Below are positions 1-10,897 of a DNA stretch of 64,000 bases, one piece after another. Position numbers and translations under genes: made by a program. How positions within the stretch are numbered: the stretch's first letter is position 1; the number at the start of each line of letters is the position of its first letter. This DNA comes from Druceiella hillmani. Its lineage: Eukaryota > Arthropoda > Insecta > Lepidoptera > Hepialidae. The notes below the pieces were generated by a model. That model searched no databases and was not told the origin of the DNA. It saw only the letters and a program-made list of their open reading frames with translations. The stretch covers positions 44,950,501 through 45,014,500 of the forward strand of contig JAYKKI010000007.1 in the NCBI GenBank assembly GCA_039881145.1, written 5' to 3'.

Positions 1-378
1 GATGAAAGGATGAAATGGAACTTACACTACATTATTGTGTTGTCTATCTATGTTTAAAGAGAAAAGGTCGTCAAGACGATTTTTCTCGGGAAGATCAGAA
101 GAAATCTACCAGAGGTATAAATTGATATCAAATACTAAAGATTACGACCCAATAGTCTTGTAAAAAATGAACAAACTCACTGTAATAAAAATTCTATTTA
201 AAATTACTACGTGACAAATTGAATTTTCTGGTTTTTCCATTTTCAGTGTTTCTAGGAATGTTTTAATTACCTTTTTGCTAAGCCTTAACGACAATTTAAT
301 ATAAAGATGCGGATACCCGAGGGTGCGAGTTGTACTTGCGGTTGATCGTCCTTTTTTACTTATATTGAGAGGAAATTA

Positions 379-450
<72 letters not shown>

Positions 451-569
451 TATATTGCTTATTTTGTAAAACCATTTTTAATAAAAAAAATGATATAATT
501 TACAATGCACAGTCTTATTGTGGTGATTACTAAGCCTATAAATATTAAGTATTATGCAAAACGTTACAT
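1..569. other. AT-rich flank without a gene
   Basis: No coding region is visible here. The segment holds a (TA)n microsatellite at 382-455. It ends just before a possible primer-binding site of the retrotransposon relic that follows. A degenerate 5' LTR could lie here, since bases 561-569 end in a 'ttaca'-like LTR terminus, but I could not match the segment to a 3' LTR. Confidence 0.4.
382..455. repeat. (TA)n microsatellite
   Basis: An almost uninterrupted TA dinucleotide run with a single 'tg' interruption near 431. Similar runs occur at 5349-5412, 9385-9479, 10548-10608, 42959-43024 and 61225-61298. Confidence 0.95.
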
Positions 570-747
570 GGTGCCGAAATCCGAGTCATAGCCGAATATG
601 AACAAAATCTGCAAGTTACACCAATCCCCCAAAGTATTTCATAATCTCAGACAAAAATGTGTCTTGAACATGGAAGTTATAGCTGTAGCAATTCAAATTA
701 TATGCCACTGTTATGCGACTCGATAAAAAAGAGAAATTCAAATCGCG

Positions 748-1065
748 GTGTTTACAGTTGGCATAGGCCTGGGTGCCGCCATCATTTACGACATATTTAA
801 ATATACTTATGCAGAAAATACACTTGACAAGGTCAACAAAAGATTTAGCGGATATTTTACAACACAAACAAACGAAACTTATGAGAGCTATGTGTTAAAT
901 CTCAACAGTCAGAAAGAAGGGCAAAACTTCGGCGAGTGTATTACGATTCTGCGAGAGAAATCAAAGTACTGGGGACACAAAAACCTCACAGATAGTATGA
1001 TTAGAGATAGATTAGTCGTAGGCATAGAAAACGATTTCACAAGAGAGATTGCTAGCAGAACATAA
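748..1065 (+). pseudogene. gag (capsid) fragment of gypsy-like element
   Basis: A 105-residue open frame matches the C-terminal capsid part of Ty3/gypsy Gag. It has an aromatic F-x2-Y block near residue 35, a TNETYES block, a GE-x-ITILREK stretch, and the diagnostic MIRDRLVVGI block near residues 86-95. Gag forms the particle that packages element RNA. The frame begins without a clear Kozak ATG: the first codon at 748 is not ATG, so the N-terminus is lost or frame-shifted. It stops at 1063-1065. The neighbour at 1142 carries the nucleocapsid zinc knuckle in another frame. This is a decayed copy and not a domesticated gene, because the rest of the element is riddled with stops. Confidence 0.7.
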
Positions 1066-1141
1066 CCTCACATTTCAAAAGACCATTGACATCAGCCATT
1101 CAACAAAATCAGTTGTTTTTTAACAACAGATTAAAAACCAA

Positions 1142-1420
1142 GTGAACATGATAAAGCAGCCAGACGTTGTTGACGCTTTGACCTGGAACAAAAAATATGT
1201 CCAGAATAAAAATACATATATGAAAAATGAAGACAAGGATGACAAGTTCTTATGCAGAAGATATGAATGGTACACGGTCACTGATCACCGTGTGTGGTAC
1301 CTTGCTTTTACAAAAACATTTCACATCTGCAACAAGAAAAACCATTTTTCTAAATGTTGTAAGAGCAAAGCTGTGAACTCTGCCATCCAAGAGATTGAAT
1401 TGGCCGTCAAGGCAATGTAA
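1142..1420 (+). pseudogene. gag nucleocapsid fragment with damaged zinc knuckle
   Basis: This open stretch of about 92 codons continues the gag region of the gypsy-like relic. Near residues 61-75 it has the remains of a CCHC zinc knuckle (C-x2-C-x4-H-x4-C), but Phe replaces the first Cys (FHICNKKNHFSKCC), so zinc binding is probably lost. Basic residues follow the knuckle, as expected for an RNA-binding nucleocapsid. It lies about 80 bp downstream of the capsid fragment. The protease and RT that should follow are absent. Confidence 0.65.
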
Positions 1421-1549
1421 TGGCAGTCAACAAAGAGTATGGCTGACCAGACAAAAACGTGAATAAAACCATCTACAACAAAATACTTAACCTTATTTTC
1501 TAACCACCAGATACGTGTTATGAGGCAGCGATGACTTATCAATAGAGTT

Positions 1550-2525
1550 TGACCACAAACCGCTAGAAACAACCTTCAAGAAACCTCTGACTGAAGCACC
1601 ACCTAAACTTCAGAGAATGATGCACTAAATATTGTCGTATGAACCAAAAGTAGCGTGCAAAAAGGGCACAGCGATGTACTTAGCAGACGTACTTAACATC
1701 GACTGCGAAACCTCGTCAAGTTATGAAATGAACACTGAGAACTTAGAAATATTTGATGCATAGTCCCATTCACTAATTCACCGAAATATGGACTGAAAAG
1801 CAAAATGAATGACTTAGCTTAAATGCCAAAAACTAACAGACTTAAAAAAGATAATATTAAAAGTATTGCCTGATACAATAGATAAAATACCTAATAACCT
1901 AAAATAGTACCGATACTACAGAGGTGCACTAAGCATCCATAGTGATATAATTTTCGAAGATGTTAAAGTGCTGGTACCAAACAGTGTGGTGCCATTAGTG
2001 CTAAAGTACTACCATCGGAACAACAAGGGTATCCAGGGAATATTGTAGCTTGCACTAGATAATGCGTTTTGGCCAAGGTGACTAAAGAAGTAACAAATTA
2101 TGTAAATGCATGCAAAACATGTGCAAACATTCAAAAAGAATCCATTGGCCATAGTAGCCATAGACTTATTCCATCTTAATGGCAAGAATATCTGCTTATA
2201 GAAGAATTCACTTAGGATTCTTCGACACTGAAGAAATGACAAACACCACCAGTGCAAAGATCATAGAAATACTCAAAGCTTAGTTTACACTATTTGGAGT
2301 ACCAAATGTCCAAACTAAGCTAAGGTGGCAGAAAATAAGAAAGTCAAGAATTTTAAAAATTCAAATGAGAATAGAGAGACAAGCAGATATTGAGCTAGCA
2401 TTACTTCATCACCTTAAGACCCCGAGACTGGACTTCGGTTCTCAAGCACAAAAACTATTTAACAGAAGCATGAAGACTCTATTGCCAACAAACTGGCTCA
2501 AAACTACCCTGAGGTTTTTTAGGCC
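1550..2525 (+). pseudogene. pol remnant: RNase H end and integrase of gypsy-like element
   Basis: Translating the plus strand in shifting frames gives the end of the RNase H/connection domain (1560-1700, with TEAPPKLQRM-type residues and then a Y-x-AD stretch). Next comes a linker and then the integrase N-terminal region (about 1900-2130), with an H-x-N-N-KGIQG block and the K-x-C-x2-C-like zinc ligands. Pieces of the catalytic core follow (about 2170-2330), and then the C-terminal RD-x(n)-AQKLFNRSMKTLLP block (2420-2500). At least a dozen stops and frameshifts interrupt it. No intact catalytic D,D-35-E set can be followed. It is a dead copy. Confidence 0.65.
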
Positions 2526-2639
2526 TTGAAAAATGTTAGAACTTATATATGCTTTAAAAATGATAATTTTTTTCTATTTAAAAAACGTTACTCTCAAAAT
2601 TTTTGATATTTACAAGTTTTTGTATACTTTAACCTTATA

Positions 2640-3300
2640 ATAGCGGATTTGCAACCCCAGGGCGTGCATACAATCTCCTGTAATTGTACCGCCCAATTAC
2701 GATATATACTACGGACAAATATCCCATGTGGATCGTAGTTATCAAGTTAATTTCATCTCTGTCCTTGAGAGACTACTAATAGAAATTGAGGTTTTGCGTA
2801 GGTCGTGGTGATCTACACTTAATCGTTGACTTGCGGTCGGCTGTCGTACAATGTAGGTTACATGTATCCGATTCTTGGAAAGGAAACTTTCGCACTATTT
2901 TTTGCCTTCAATTTATAGTTTTTTTGGTGTGAAACATCTATAGGCTCAGGTATAAACCGGATCGTTGGCATGGCGACGCATGCTGTGGCGACGGGTCGCC
3001 ATGCTATACTAAGGTATATATATAGTCAATATGTAGTAGAGTGCACGGAATGGCGACGTGTCGCCATGCGCAACCGACTACACGACCCCCTCCTCACTCA
3101 GTTCGACTCTGTTGTTTACTACGGTACACATAACCTGTGCTTTATTATTTTGGTATTAATTGTAAATAAATGTTTATTAAATAAAGTCACCATTTTCTGT
3201 AAGAAATTTGTAATACTTTACTTTTTCATTATTTCATTATGCTATATTTAGTTCCTGTAATAATCTTGTCTTTTATGCATATTACTTGTATGAACACGTT
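2640..3300. other. Non-coding stretch, possible 3' LTR with GC-rich hairpins
   Basis: The stretch lies directly downstream of the gypsy relic. It holds two short GC-rich hairpins (2986-3001 and 3050-3067), each with tggcgac/gtcgcca arms, and an aataaa signal near 3165-3185. The position fits a 3' LTR, but no matching 5' LTR was found. The 93-codon frame at 2970-3251 shows no recognisable domain. Confidence 0.3.
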
Positions 3301-3389
3301 GTTTCACATCTGCCGGGCGTCCCGTGACGGCTTACTTTTTTAATTAACTGAAGAGAACAGGCAAATAAAAAATTAAGAGATATGTAGTG

Positions 3390-3740
3390 GTTAATATATA
3401 GACAGCCCTCACTCGGTTTGGAAAATAAGCGTCTGATATATAAAAACATAATAAAACCGATATGGATATATGGCGTAAAATTCTTGGGATCAGTAAGCCA
3501 CTACAATATTGAAATACCTCAACACTTCCAAAATAAAGCCTTTAAGGCTTTATTTTGGAACCTTGAATAATAGCCCATGGTTCATAAGAAATGCAGAAAT
3601 GCAGGAATATTTGGAATCCTCACTGCCGTAGACATAGATTTAATATACTACGAATAGACGAACATACTCGACATACCTTGCATCACCGAAATTGAATGCC
3701 CTTGTGTGCGTAATTGTATATATGTGTGAGTTTTAGTGTT
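3390..3740 (+). pseudogene. jockey-like LINE ORF2 3' fragment
   Basis: The plus strand encodes pieces typical of the region after the RT palm in jockey-clade LINEs. These are a Leu-Glu-Asn-Lys-Arg-Leu-Ile-Tyr-Lys block (3418-3450), a KPIWIYG block (3454-3475), and a FQNKA block followed by N-S-PWFIRNA (3526-3600). ORF2 encodes endonuclease and reverse transcriptase; only the C-terminal about 100 codons remain. A 35-bp perfect palindrome sits inside the fragment and stops follow it. This is a 5'-truncated dead copy, as is usual for LINEs. Confidence 0.65.
3526..3560. repeat. Perfect palindrome, 15-bp arms
   Basis: The arms 3526-3540 and 3546-3560 are exact reverse complements around a 5-bp tttaa centre. 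The left arm is LINE coding sequence (FQNKA). The right arm is its inverted copy inserted before coding similarity resumes. Confidence 0.9.
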
Positions 3741-5340
3741 GGCTGTTCACTAACTATGTTATATCGATAATATAAAAATAAAGGGGCATGTATTTGGTTA
3801 AATTTTGTTAACGATCGATTTCTCAGTGCCCATATTATGAACTCGCCTCCAATTTAACATATATTTATGTATAATTAAATTATACTGTCCTACGACTACC
3901 GTCTCCAAAATTATTTTGTTATACCTCATATGAGGTATTATATAATCATTTTTGATCTCATATTTTTAACCTTAAATATTTGTTTAACTTTAAACATTTT
4001 GGGTGCGTTATTCGTACTATGAAAAAAAATGGGGTGTGGCTGTGTCATGGACACGGCCGTATGTTTTACGTGAATACGTCTATGTAACGTATTCATTCTT
4101 TTACATTCCCGGCACTGCTTGATTCGCTCATATGGTGTTTTATTATTACCATTCGATTATTCTTGAGAAGCCTTTTCCAGCCGTATACGATCTCTGTATT
4201 TGGTTTTGGCTTTTCGACGCGTATAGGCCGACATTATATATTTTTGATAATATTTTTTTATTCTAACACCTTATTATATTCACTGTCACTACTTTAAACT
4301 AATATTTTATATACAATCGATAGATTTTGACAAACATTGTAGAATAAATGAACATTGTAGAATAAAAAGTTATACTAATTGCAAATCTCGATACGTAGCA
4401 AAATAACCTCAAAATGGCGGCGCTCCCCCCTCCACCGCGCGATGCGTCACTGTTCTCGCTTACCGTAATGATTCTTTGATTATTTAGCTATCCAGTGGTA
4501 TAATTTAATTTTTGATGTAGAGGATAGATTCGAAACTGCAACGCCAAACTGTATCCCCCGATTTTGTTATCATTAGGTTTTTTGGATTGCCCCCCGTATG
4601 GTAGCAAATTTAAAGACGTATTCACGTCAAAATGTCAATCCGAGCGTATTGGTATAAAAAATTTAATATCACGGCTAAAAATTCCATAAAAGCATTTAAA
4701 TTTATGCTAAAAAATAAAACAAAAGTTATATAAGAAAAAATAACTTCTATGTAAAAAATATGTACATTGTAAATGTAGAAAAGTAGAAAAATATGTGCAG
4801 ATATTTTAAAATTAAACAAATGATATTTTACCTACCTAAATAATTTTTAACTACTAACTATAAACAAATTATATTCGTTTTTAAAATTGAAAAAATAATC
4901 AACACGACTTCCTTGTACAAAGACACTACTGAGACTGCACATTATAGTGGTTTAAATTACACAATTCAACTACGGGAAAAAATTATACTATTCAATATGA
5001 AAAAAGGAATTTTCATTATAGTTCCTCATGTAATGATATTATGGCACCAAAACTTAAAAATGTATTTCTACGATTCTAAATAATCATTTTGTTAGTTATT
5101 ATAAAAATCATTGATCTTTAAATAAAATAATCTTATTCAAGTGGTTTCTCAAAGTTTCTTTTGATAATTTTTTTAAATTTGTTTCATATCTTAACCTTAT
5201 TGTGGAATAATTTTCAATTACATAATTTATTAATAAATATATTTTAGTGTTATCATTTTTTTCTTCATTCTCTTGGATTTAGCCATCAAGTTCCTAATGT
5301 TCTACTGCTTATATTTTAATTTTTCTATATTTATATATTT
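3740..5340. other. AT-rich stretch, no gene seen
   Basis: No domain-bearing frame was found on either strand. Holds a perfect 18-bp palindrome at 3921-3938 (atacctcat/atgaggtat) and a slightly GC-richer patch at 4415-4465. Confidence 0.5.
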
Positions 5341-5346
5341 TTCTAC

Positions 5347-5348
<2 letters not shown>

Positions 5349-5412
<64 letters not shown>
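5349..5412. repeat. (TA)n microsatellite
   Basis: A near-pure TA run with one 'tg' interruption, flanked by a short inverted AT-rich context ('agcaaaatataagc'). Confidence 0.95.
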
Positions 5413-5627
5413 GCAAAATATAAGCACAATGGCAAATATCTTGACTCACGTCTGACTAACTACAATCGTTAAGGAATTACATTCAAGATATTTCCTACTG
5501 GTAGTAAATAATACACTATTGACCAATTCAGAGTTTGGTGATGAGTTCTGGAGATGGTCAATATATCTTCTTAATAGATGACTTAGATGATTTAGTGATG
5601 AGTAAATCAATCGCGAGTCAAGATATT

Positions 5628-5731
5628 TTCAACATCTCTCTCTCTTACTCTCCTCACCTCACTCCAGACCATCCTGGGACACCCTCTAACTCCCACCCCT
5701 CCCTCCCCTTCCCACCCACAAGTTTGCTCTA
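5628..5731 (+). repeat. Pyrimidine-rich tract
   Basis: The plus strand is more than 75 percent C/T over about 100 bp (tctctctct, cctccctcccctt, cccaccc). It stands out sharply in composition from its AT-rich surroundings. No coding meaning is evident; the 65-codon frame across it is Pro/Ser-rich by composition only. Confidence 0.7.
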
Positions 5732-6120
5732 AACTCTGGGATTATCTAATATAATGATTTTGATATGGAAAAATTGATCAAACGCTTATCTATAATTCCA
5801 GTAGATTACTTTTTATAGGTTTCATACATCCGTTTTATGAAAATCCGTTTTTGGCAACTCGTTTCTTGCCAAAATCGCTAAAAAAGGATAAGTTTAAAGG
5901 ATCCATTCCAAACAATTATATTTTAATTTGAAGTGCAAAAGAACAGTAGAATCCTCGTCTCCTTTTCTTTTATTTGATGAAAAAAATCATTTAACATGAC
6001 GCAATAGTAAAAGAGAAAAAGACAAATATTTTGTCAACAAAATTTATGCCATACATTTGGTAAAACCAGCTTGTCATTCCGCTCCGAGACGCGCCCCTAA
6101 GCGATTGTATCCCGGCCGCT

Positions 6121-6730
6121 CTGAATAAAAATATTCGCAATGTATTTCCATACTATCGGTATAACAATAGTCGGATTAACCATTCTTAGCCATGAAAAAA
6201 ATGGTATCTAATTGAAATATTTTATTTTATAATGGTATCGCGCTGAATAAAAATAATCGCAATGTATTTCCATACTATCGGTACAATAATAGCCGGATTA
6301 ACCATTCTTAGCCATCATAAAAAATGTTATCTAATTGAAATATTTTATTTTATAATTGTATCGCTCTGAATAAAAATATTCGCAATGTATTTCCATACTA
6401 TCGGTATAATAATAGTCGGATTAACCATTCTTAGCCACGATAAAAAATGATATCTAGTTGATATATTTTATTTTATAATGGTATCGCGCTGAATAAAAAT
6501 ATTCGCGATGTATTTCCATAGTATCGGTGTAATAATAGTCGGATTAACCATTCTTAGCCATGATAAAAAATGTCTTCTAATTGAAATATTTTATTTTATA
6601 ATGGTATCGCTCTTAATAAAAATAATCGCAATGTATTTCCATACTATCGGTATAATAATAGTCGGATTAACCATTCTTAGCCATGATAAAAAATGTTACC
6701 TAATTGAAATATTTTATTTTTAATGGTATT
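6121..6730. repeat. Tandem repeat, 122-124 bp unit, 5 copies
   Basis: Copies begin at 6121, 6243, 6366, 6489 and 6612. Each carries ctgaataaaaat, a gcaatgtatttccata block, a cggattaaccattcttagcc block and a tattttattttataatggtatcg end. Copies differ by a few substitutions and small indels. The unit is not a fixed multiple of three, and the 71-codon frame across two copies is a by-product of the repeat. Confidence 0.95.
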
Positions 6731-6734
6731 ACTT

Positions 6735-9365
6735 TAAGTTTTATATTTGAGAATTGTGTGTGTGTATATATGTGTGTTCAATTATATTGTTATACATAAT
6801 TAAAAGCACTGAGAAAGTAAACCGGAAATCCTGTAATTTCACTCACATTAATATCCGTTTGTCTGTTTTAGCCGTTTTTTTCTCGGAAACCACTTGAGAT
6901 AAAAACTTGAAATTTGGCAGTAAAACGTATTAACCCTCACATACTTCAATAGCTTACATTCAAAAATATACATAACTAAATTACGTACGTGGAGGATACG
7001 TACGTAATTACGTTATGGATATATATAAACGGGGAGGATAGGTATACGTTCGATTTTTTTATATTCCGTATATATGGTGGGCTATCATTTGAAATGACTA
7101 GGTTTAACGGTAATTTTTTTAATAATCTTAGATATCATATTACAATTTCAGAGATATTAAAAAAAATATACTGAATAAACGCATCGTCATTCCGAGACTA
7201 CTGAACCCAAAATTATGAAAAATATGGGTTTTTAGAAGCTCTCGCAAAGGCTATAGGAAAACTAAAGCGATTTTTCTAGATATTACAATTTTTTTAAATA
7301 ACAGCGTGTTTTTACGTCTATAAATCTGTAATAGACAATACGTTTATTTTTTTCTAGACTCTCAACTGATTATCGCAGATAAATAACATTTTTTACTAAC
7401 TTTTATTAATTTTCAAGTAAACAACTTTAAGACGAGATAAACAAAGGTTTTTTGAAATATTATATATCTTATGTGTATCATTTGCTTATGAGGCTTACAC
7501 AAATATTTTTAATTGTAATTTGAAAATGATATTCCAAAAATATAACATTCTTCCACTATTTACGAAAGTACTAAATACATTTTGTTTTATTAAAAAATTA
7601 ATATTAGCAAATAGTTTAATAGGAAAATATGTACCTTTGAATATTTCTGTCTGCCTAAATATATACGGAATCCTCGTAGCGTGAGTTCTACTCAAGCTTG
7701 ACATTTTTTTAATAATTTTATGTAAATACGTGTACATCTTATAATTTTAAAGTTTCTCGACGTAGACATTCTCTAAGTAGTCATTCTAGCGTTATATTCA
7801 TAATCAAATTAATTATATCTCAGCCTTATTGTATTTAGTTTTCATTTAATTCCATTTATTCGACTGTTAAATACTTTTCACTTATTCGTTCTAGTAACTT
7901 ATAGCAAAAAGTAAATTTTTAAGAAGTATTTAAATTATTTCGTCCATTCATTTGTTAGTTTTGAATTGAATTTCGAATATGTGAAAACGAATAAAATTCC
8001 TCGAACCCCGTTTTCTACAAACATTTCAAACTAACGTTCTAGAATAACATATTTAAACAAAGTTTAAATAAAAAACATCTAAAAGAAAAACTCGTTTTAT
8101 CTATAAATACTAACTTTTACCCGCAGCTTTACTCACATGGTTACAGTTAAAAACTTATAGGGTGAAAATAAAATAGGTAGCGTCATCTAGAATGATTAAA
8201 GGAAATTAAATACTAAGCCTTTTTATCGTGATTTTATAATACTTCTCTCTAAATTAGGGATTAAACGAAGGGATTCTATTGCTACTTTATATTGCACATA
8301 TAGCGTTTAAAAAATCATGTCTTTATCGACTCCGTTGCGACATTGCCTCGTTATGCCCATTGTGTACTTTTTAATATATAAAGATATATAAAAAGTAGGA
8401 TATATCATATCCCGGTCCACTGACCATCTCTGTGAAAATAATCACATCAATTCGAAGCTCCGTCGTGACATGAAAGAAGAACAAACACACTTGCATTTAT
8501 AATATTAATTAGGTTTATAATTTTAACTCATGTTATCGCCTGATCAATTCAGTTGTACGGAGGTCGGTGATCCGCATAGACGTATGGTTCTTGAAATTAA
8601 AATTGCTGATCTTTTCAGTCAAATCGATCCAAAAATGCCTTCTAGTGCCTTTACCACATACTTAAACCATTCACAGAACGAAAACAGGTAATTACAAAAA
8701 AAATGCTATAAGTTTTCAAAAAAATATTTTCTTTTATTACCGTCATGTTTGAAGGACAGCAGCATATGCAAGCGCCGCACCGTGAGAAGCTATAATACTA
8801 GCAGTGCGTCAATTTGCTGTAATACCTTGATTTACTCGCGCTACAGTCACAATACATCGCTTTGTCTCTTTTGCGTAATTTTACATGTAGGCAATTTGTG
8901 ATTACAGCTGTGAGAGTTTGTGTGGGTGTAGTTGTACCTGTGATCGTTTTATATTTACATAAAGTAAGGGTGTACCGTATCTTCCCTATTTTGTTTTGAT
9001 CTAAGGTTATCGAGCAGCGGGATTTTGTAAAAAAACGTCCTTAATATAGATCAGTTTGGGACGGAGGTATGGCCAAGAGTATGCGCTTATGTGATCTATG
9101 AACAAACAAGCTCTTATATATTTATTTTGCTAAAAAATGATATCTGTTATAACATTTTGGGACAGAATTTTTTTGTAAATGAAAATGAGTAACGTTAGAT
9201 CTCTTCGAAATTCAAAAGAATGGAAGTTTAACACGCAAAGAGTATATAAACTGTAAATTTTGATAGAGTATTTGTCTAAGTTATGCCATGGCTTCGAGCC
9301 AATCAATTAGAACATATACATCACGCTATAATTCTCAACAAATGGCTACTCACGGTGCTCCGATA
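6735..9365. other. Intergenic AT-rich stretch with interspersed repeat scraps
   Basis: No gene was recognised. A stretch at 6850-6930 (gtctgtttt...tctcggaaaccactt) belongs to a dispersed family that also appears near 12.4, 31.0 and 61.9 kb. The stretch at 8440-8520 (gaacaaacacacttgcatttataatatta) resembles the 3' tail of insect LINEs. Confidence 0.4.
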
Positions 9366-9369
9366 TAAA

Positions 9370-9382
9370 AGCTAAGGTCATA

Positions 9383-9433
<51 letters not shown>

Positions 9434-9444
9434 CTAAGGTCATT

Positions 9445-9479
<35 letters not shown>
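9370..9479. repeat. Compound repeat: agctaaggtcat plus (TA)n, two copies
   Basis: A 12-bp word, agctaaggtcat, occurs at 9370 and again at 9432. Each is followed by a (TA)n run of about 40 bp, so the word and its TA tract were duplicated together. Confidence 0.85.
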
Positions 9480-9481
<2 letters not shown>

Positions 9482-10547
9482 TTAATTATTGTGTTTATCA
9501 TAGTTGAAACAATCTAACTAGTTGTACAAAGTTTTAATAAATCAATTATTTTGTAAACTTATTTCATAAACGGGGAACTATTTTTTCTGTTACTTTTGTT
9601 TTATCTTCTTCTTTTAAGTTCATACAATGAGGTTCCCAAATTGTATACTTATCGTTATGTGTATATTCTATAAATATGAGAAAATGTGAGGATAAGAACC
9701 AAAAATGTCGATTAAAAAAGGGTGTGGTTCAAAAAACGCGCCCTCTTGGTATAATATTTTACTTAAAAGAAACGCATAATAATGAATGTTAATAGATAAT
9801 TTGCTAATATACAAAGGAAAACCGTTTAAAACACACCTTGATTTCAACAGAAGAAGGAGATATTGAAAAGGATATGTAAAAAGAATCAAAAGTAGGCAAA
9901 CACGCAGGATGAATTCTGTGTCAGTAAACACATCAAGTTCATTTTGTCACAACAATTCGTATGTCAGAACCATCACGTGGCCGCAATTTATACATCTATA
10001 GATATCGTTCAATAATTTAATAAACAATAGTGTTACAAGAAAATATTCAAATTACACTTCACCCAGTACAGTGATAAATAAATACGTAATTATACAGTCT
10101 TTCAATTTGTCTGAACAAGGCCGAACCGCTGCTGTTTCACGTCTTAGAACATAATTAGCTCGCGCTTTTTACACTGTGAGAGTCCCTCACAAAAAAGTTG
10201 TCGACTCCTTGAATCAAGAAGCGCGCGTGCCCAAGTGTTTCCTGTTTCCCAGAGTTACCGAAGTGTGGCGCCACACAATACATTGTCAGTTAACGTGACA
10301 ACAGCAGCGGGTGACAGGACTGACAGATCGTTAGTAACACATAAATTTTTAACTTAATCAAATAAAAAAGTTATGTTACTTTTCCTACGCATTCAGATCT
10401 GAATGGATCAAAATTTATGTTTCAAACTAAATTTACCTACCCAAAGACCTTCGTATACGGTAAAGTATAAACTCATACAAACATCATCAAAAAATACGTG
10501 ACGTTTTTCATTTTATTTTTCATTTGAAATTTTAGCTTTAGATATTT

Positions 10548-10608
<61 letters not shown>
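10548..10608. repeat. (TA)n microsatellite
   Basis: A TA run inside the interior of the inverted pair. Confidence 0.95.
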
Positions 10609-10610
<2 letters not shown>

Positions 10611-10846
10611 TAACTAATTCCAACATAAATAAATTGCATAGAAAACGAGTGTGCATAGAAACGAACATTGTTGAAACAATTTATATATATAAAATTAACT
10701 AAATCATATGTACATATGTTTGCTGTACTTCATAAATGCAATCTAGACATGAATGGTTAGTTATGTCGCAGCAACGAAATATTTATATCTACTAGTATGT
10801 GTACATCTTATAAATTTAATTGAATGTACTTTTCTTAGCAGAACCA

Positions 10847-10897
10847 TTTCTTTGTTGCTAAGAAAAGTTGAATGTACTTCTCTTAGCAACAAAGAAA
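10847..10897. repeat. Hairpin, 21-bp arms
   Basis: The arms 10847-10867 and 10877-10897 are reverse complements with one mismatch around a 9-bp loop. The word gaatgtactt(t/c)tcttagca is also directly repeated at about 10822 and 10870, so direct and inverted copies overlap. Confidence 0.85.

Larger units (their letters stand above)
570..2525 (+). mobile_element. Ty3/gypsy-type LTR retrotransposon relic
   Basis: This is a decayed Ty3/gypsy-like element, read on the plus strand. A sequence at 570-587 beginning tggtgccgaaat has the form of a tRNA primer-binding site. Gag-like protein follows at 748-1420. A segment ending in the KPL(x)EAPP-type RNase H/connection motif lies at about 1560-1690. 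Integrase-like segments run from about 1850 to 2330, including the remains of an H-x3-H N-terminal zinc-binding region and its Cys pair near 2105-2125. A C-terminal stretch follows at about 2400-2515. Protease and the reverse transcriptase core are missing between gag and RNase H, so the copy is internally deleted. Many stops interrupt the pol part. The family call rests on the order and spacing of motifs and is known only at superfamily level. The LTRs are not resolved. Confidence 0.75.
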
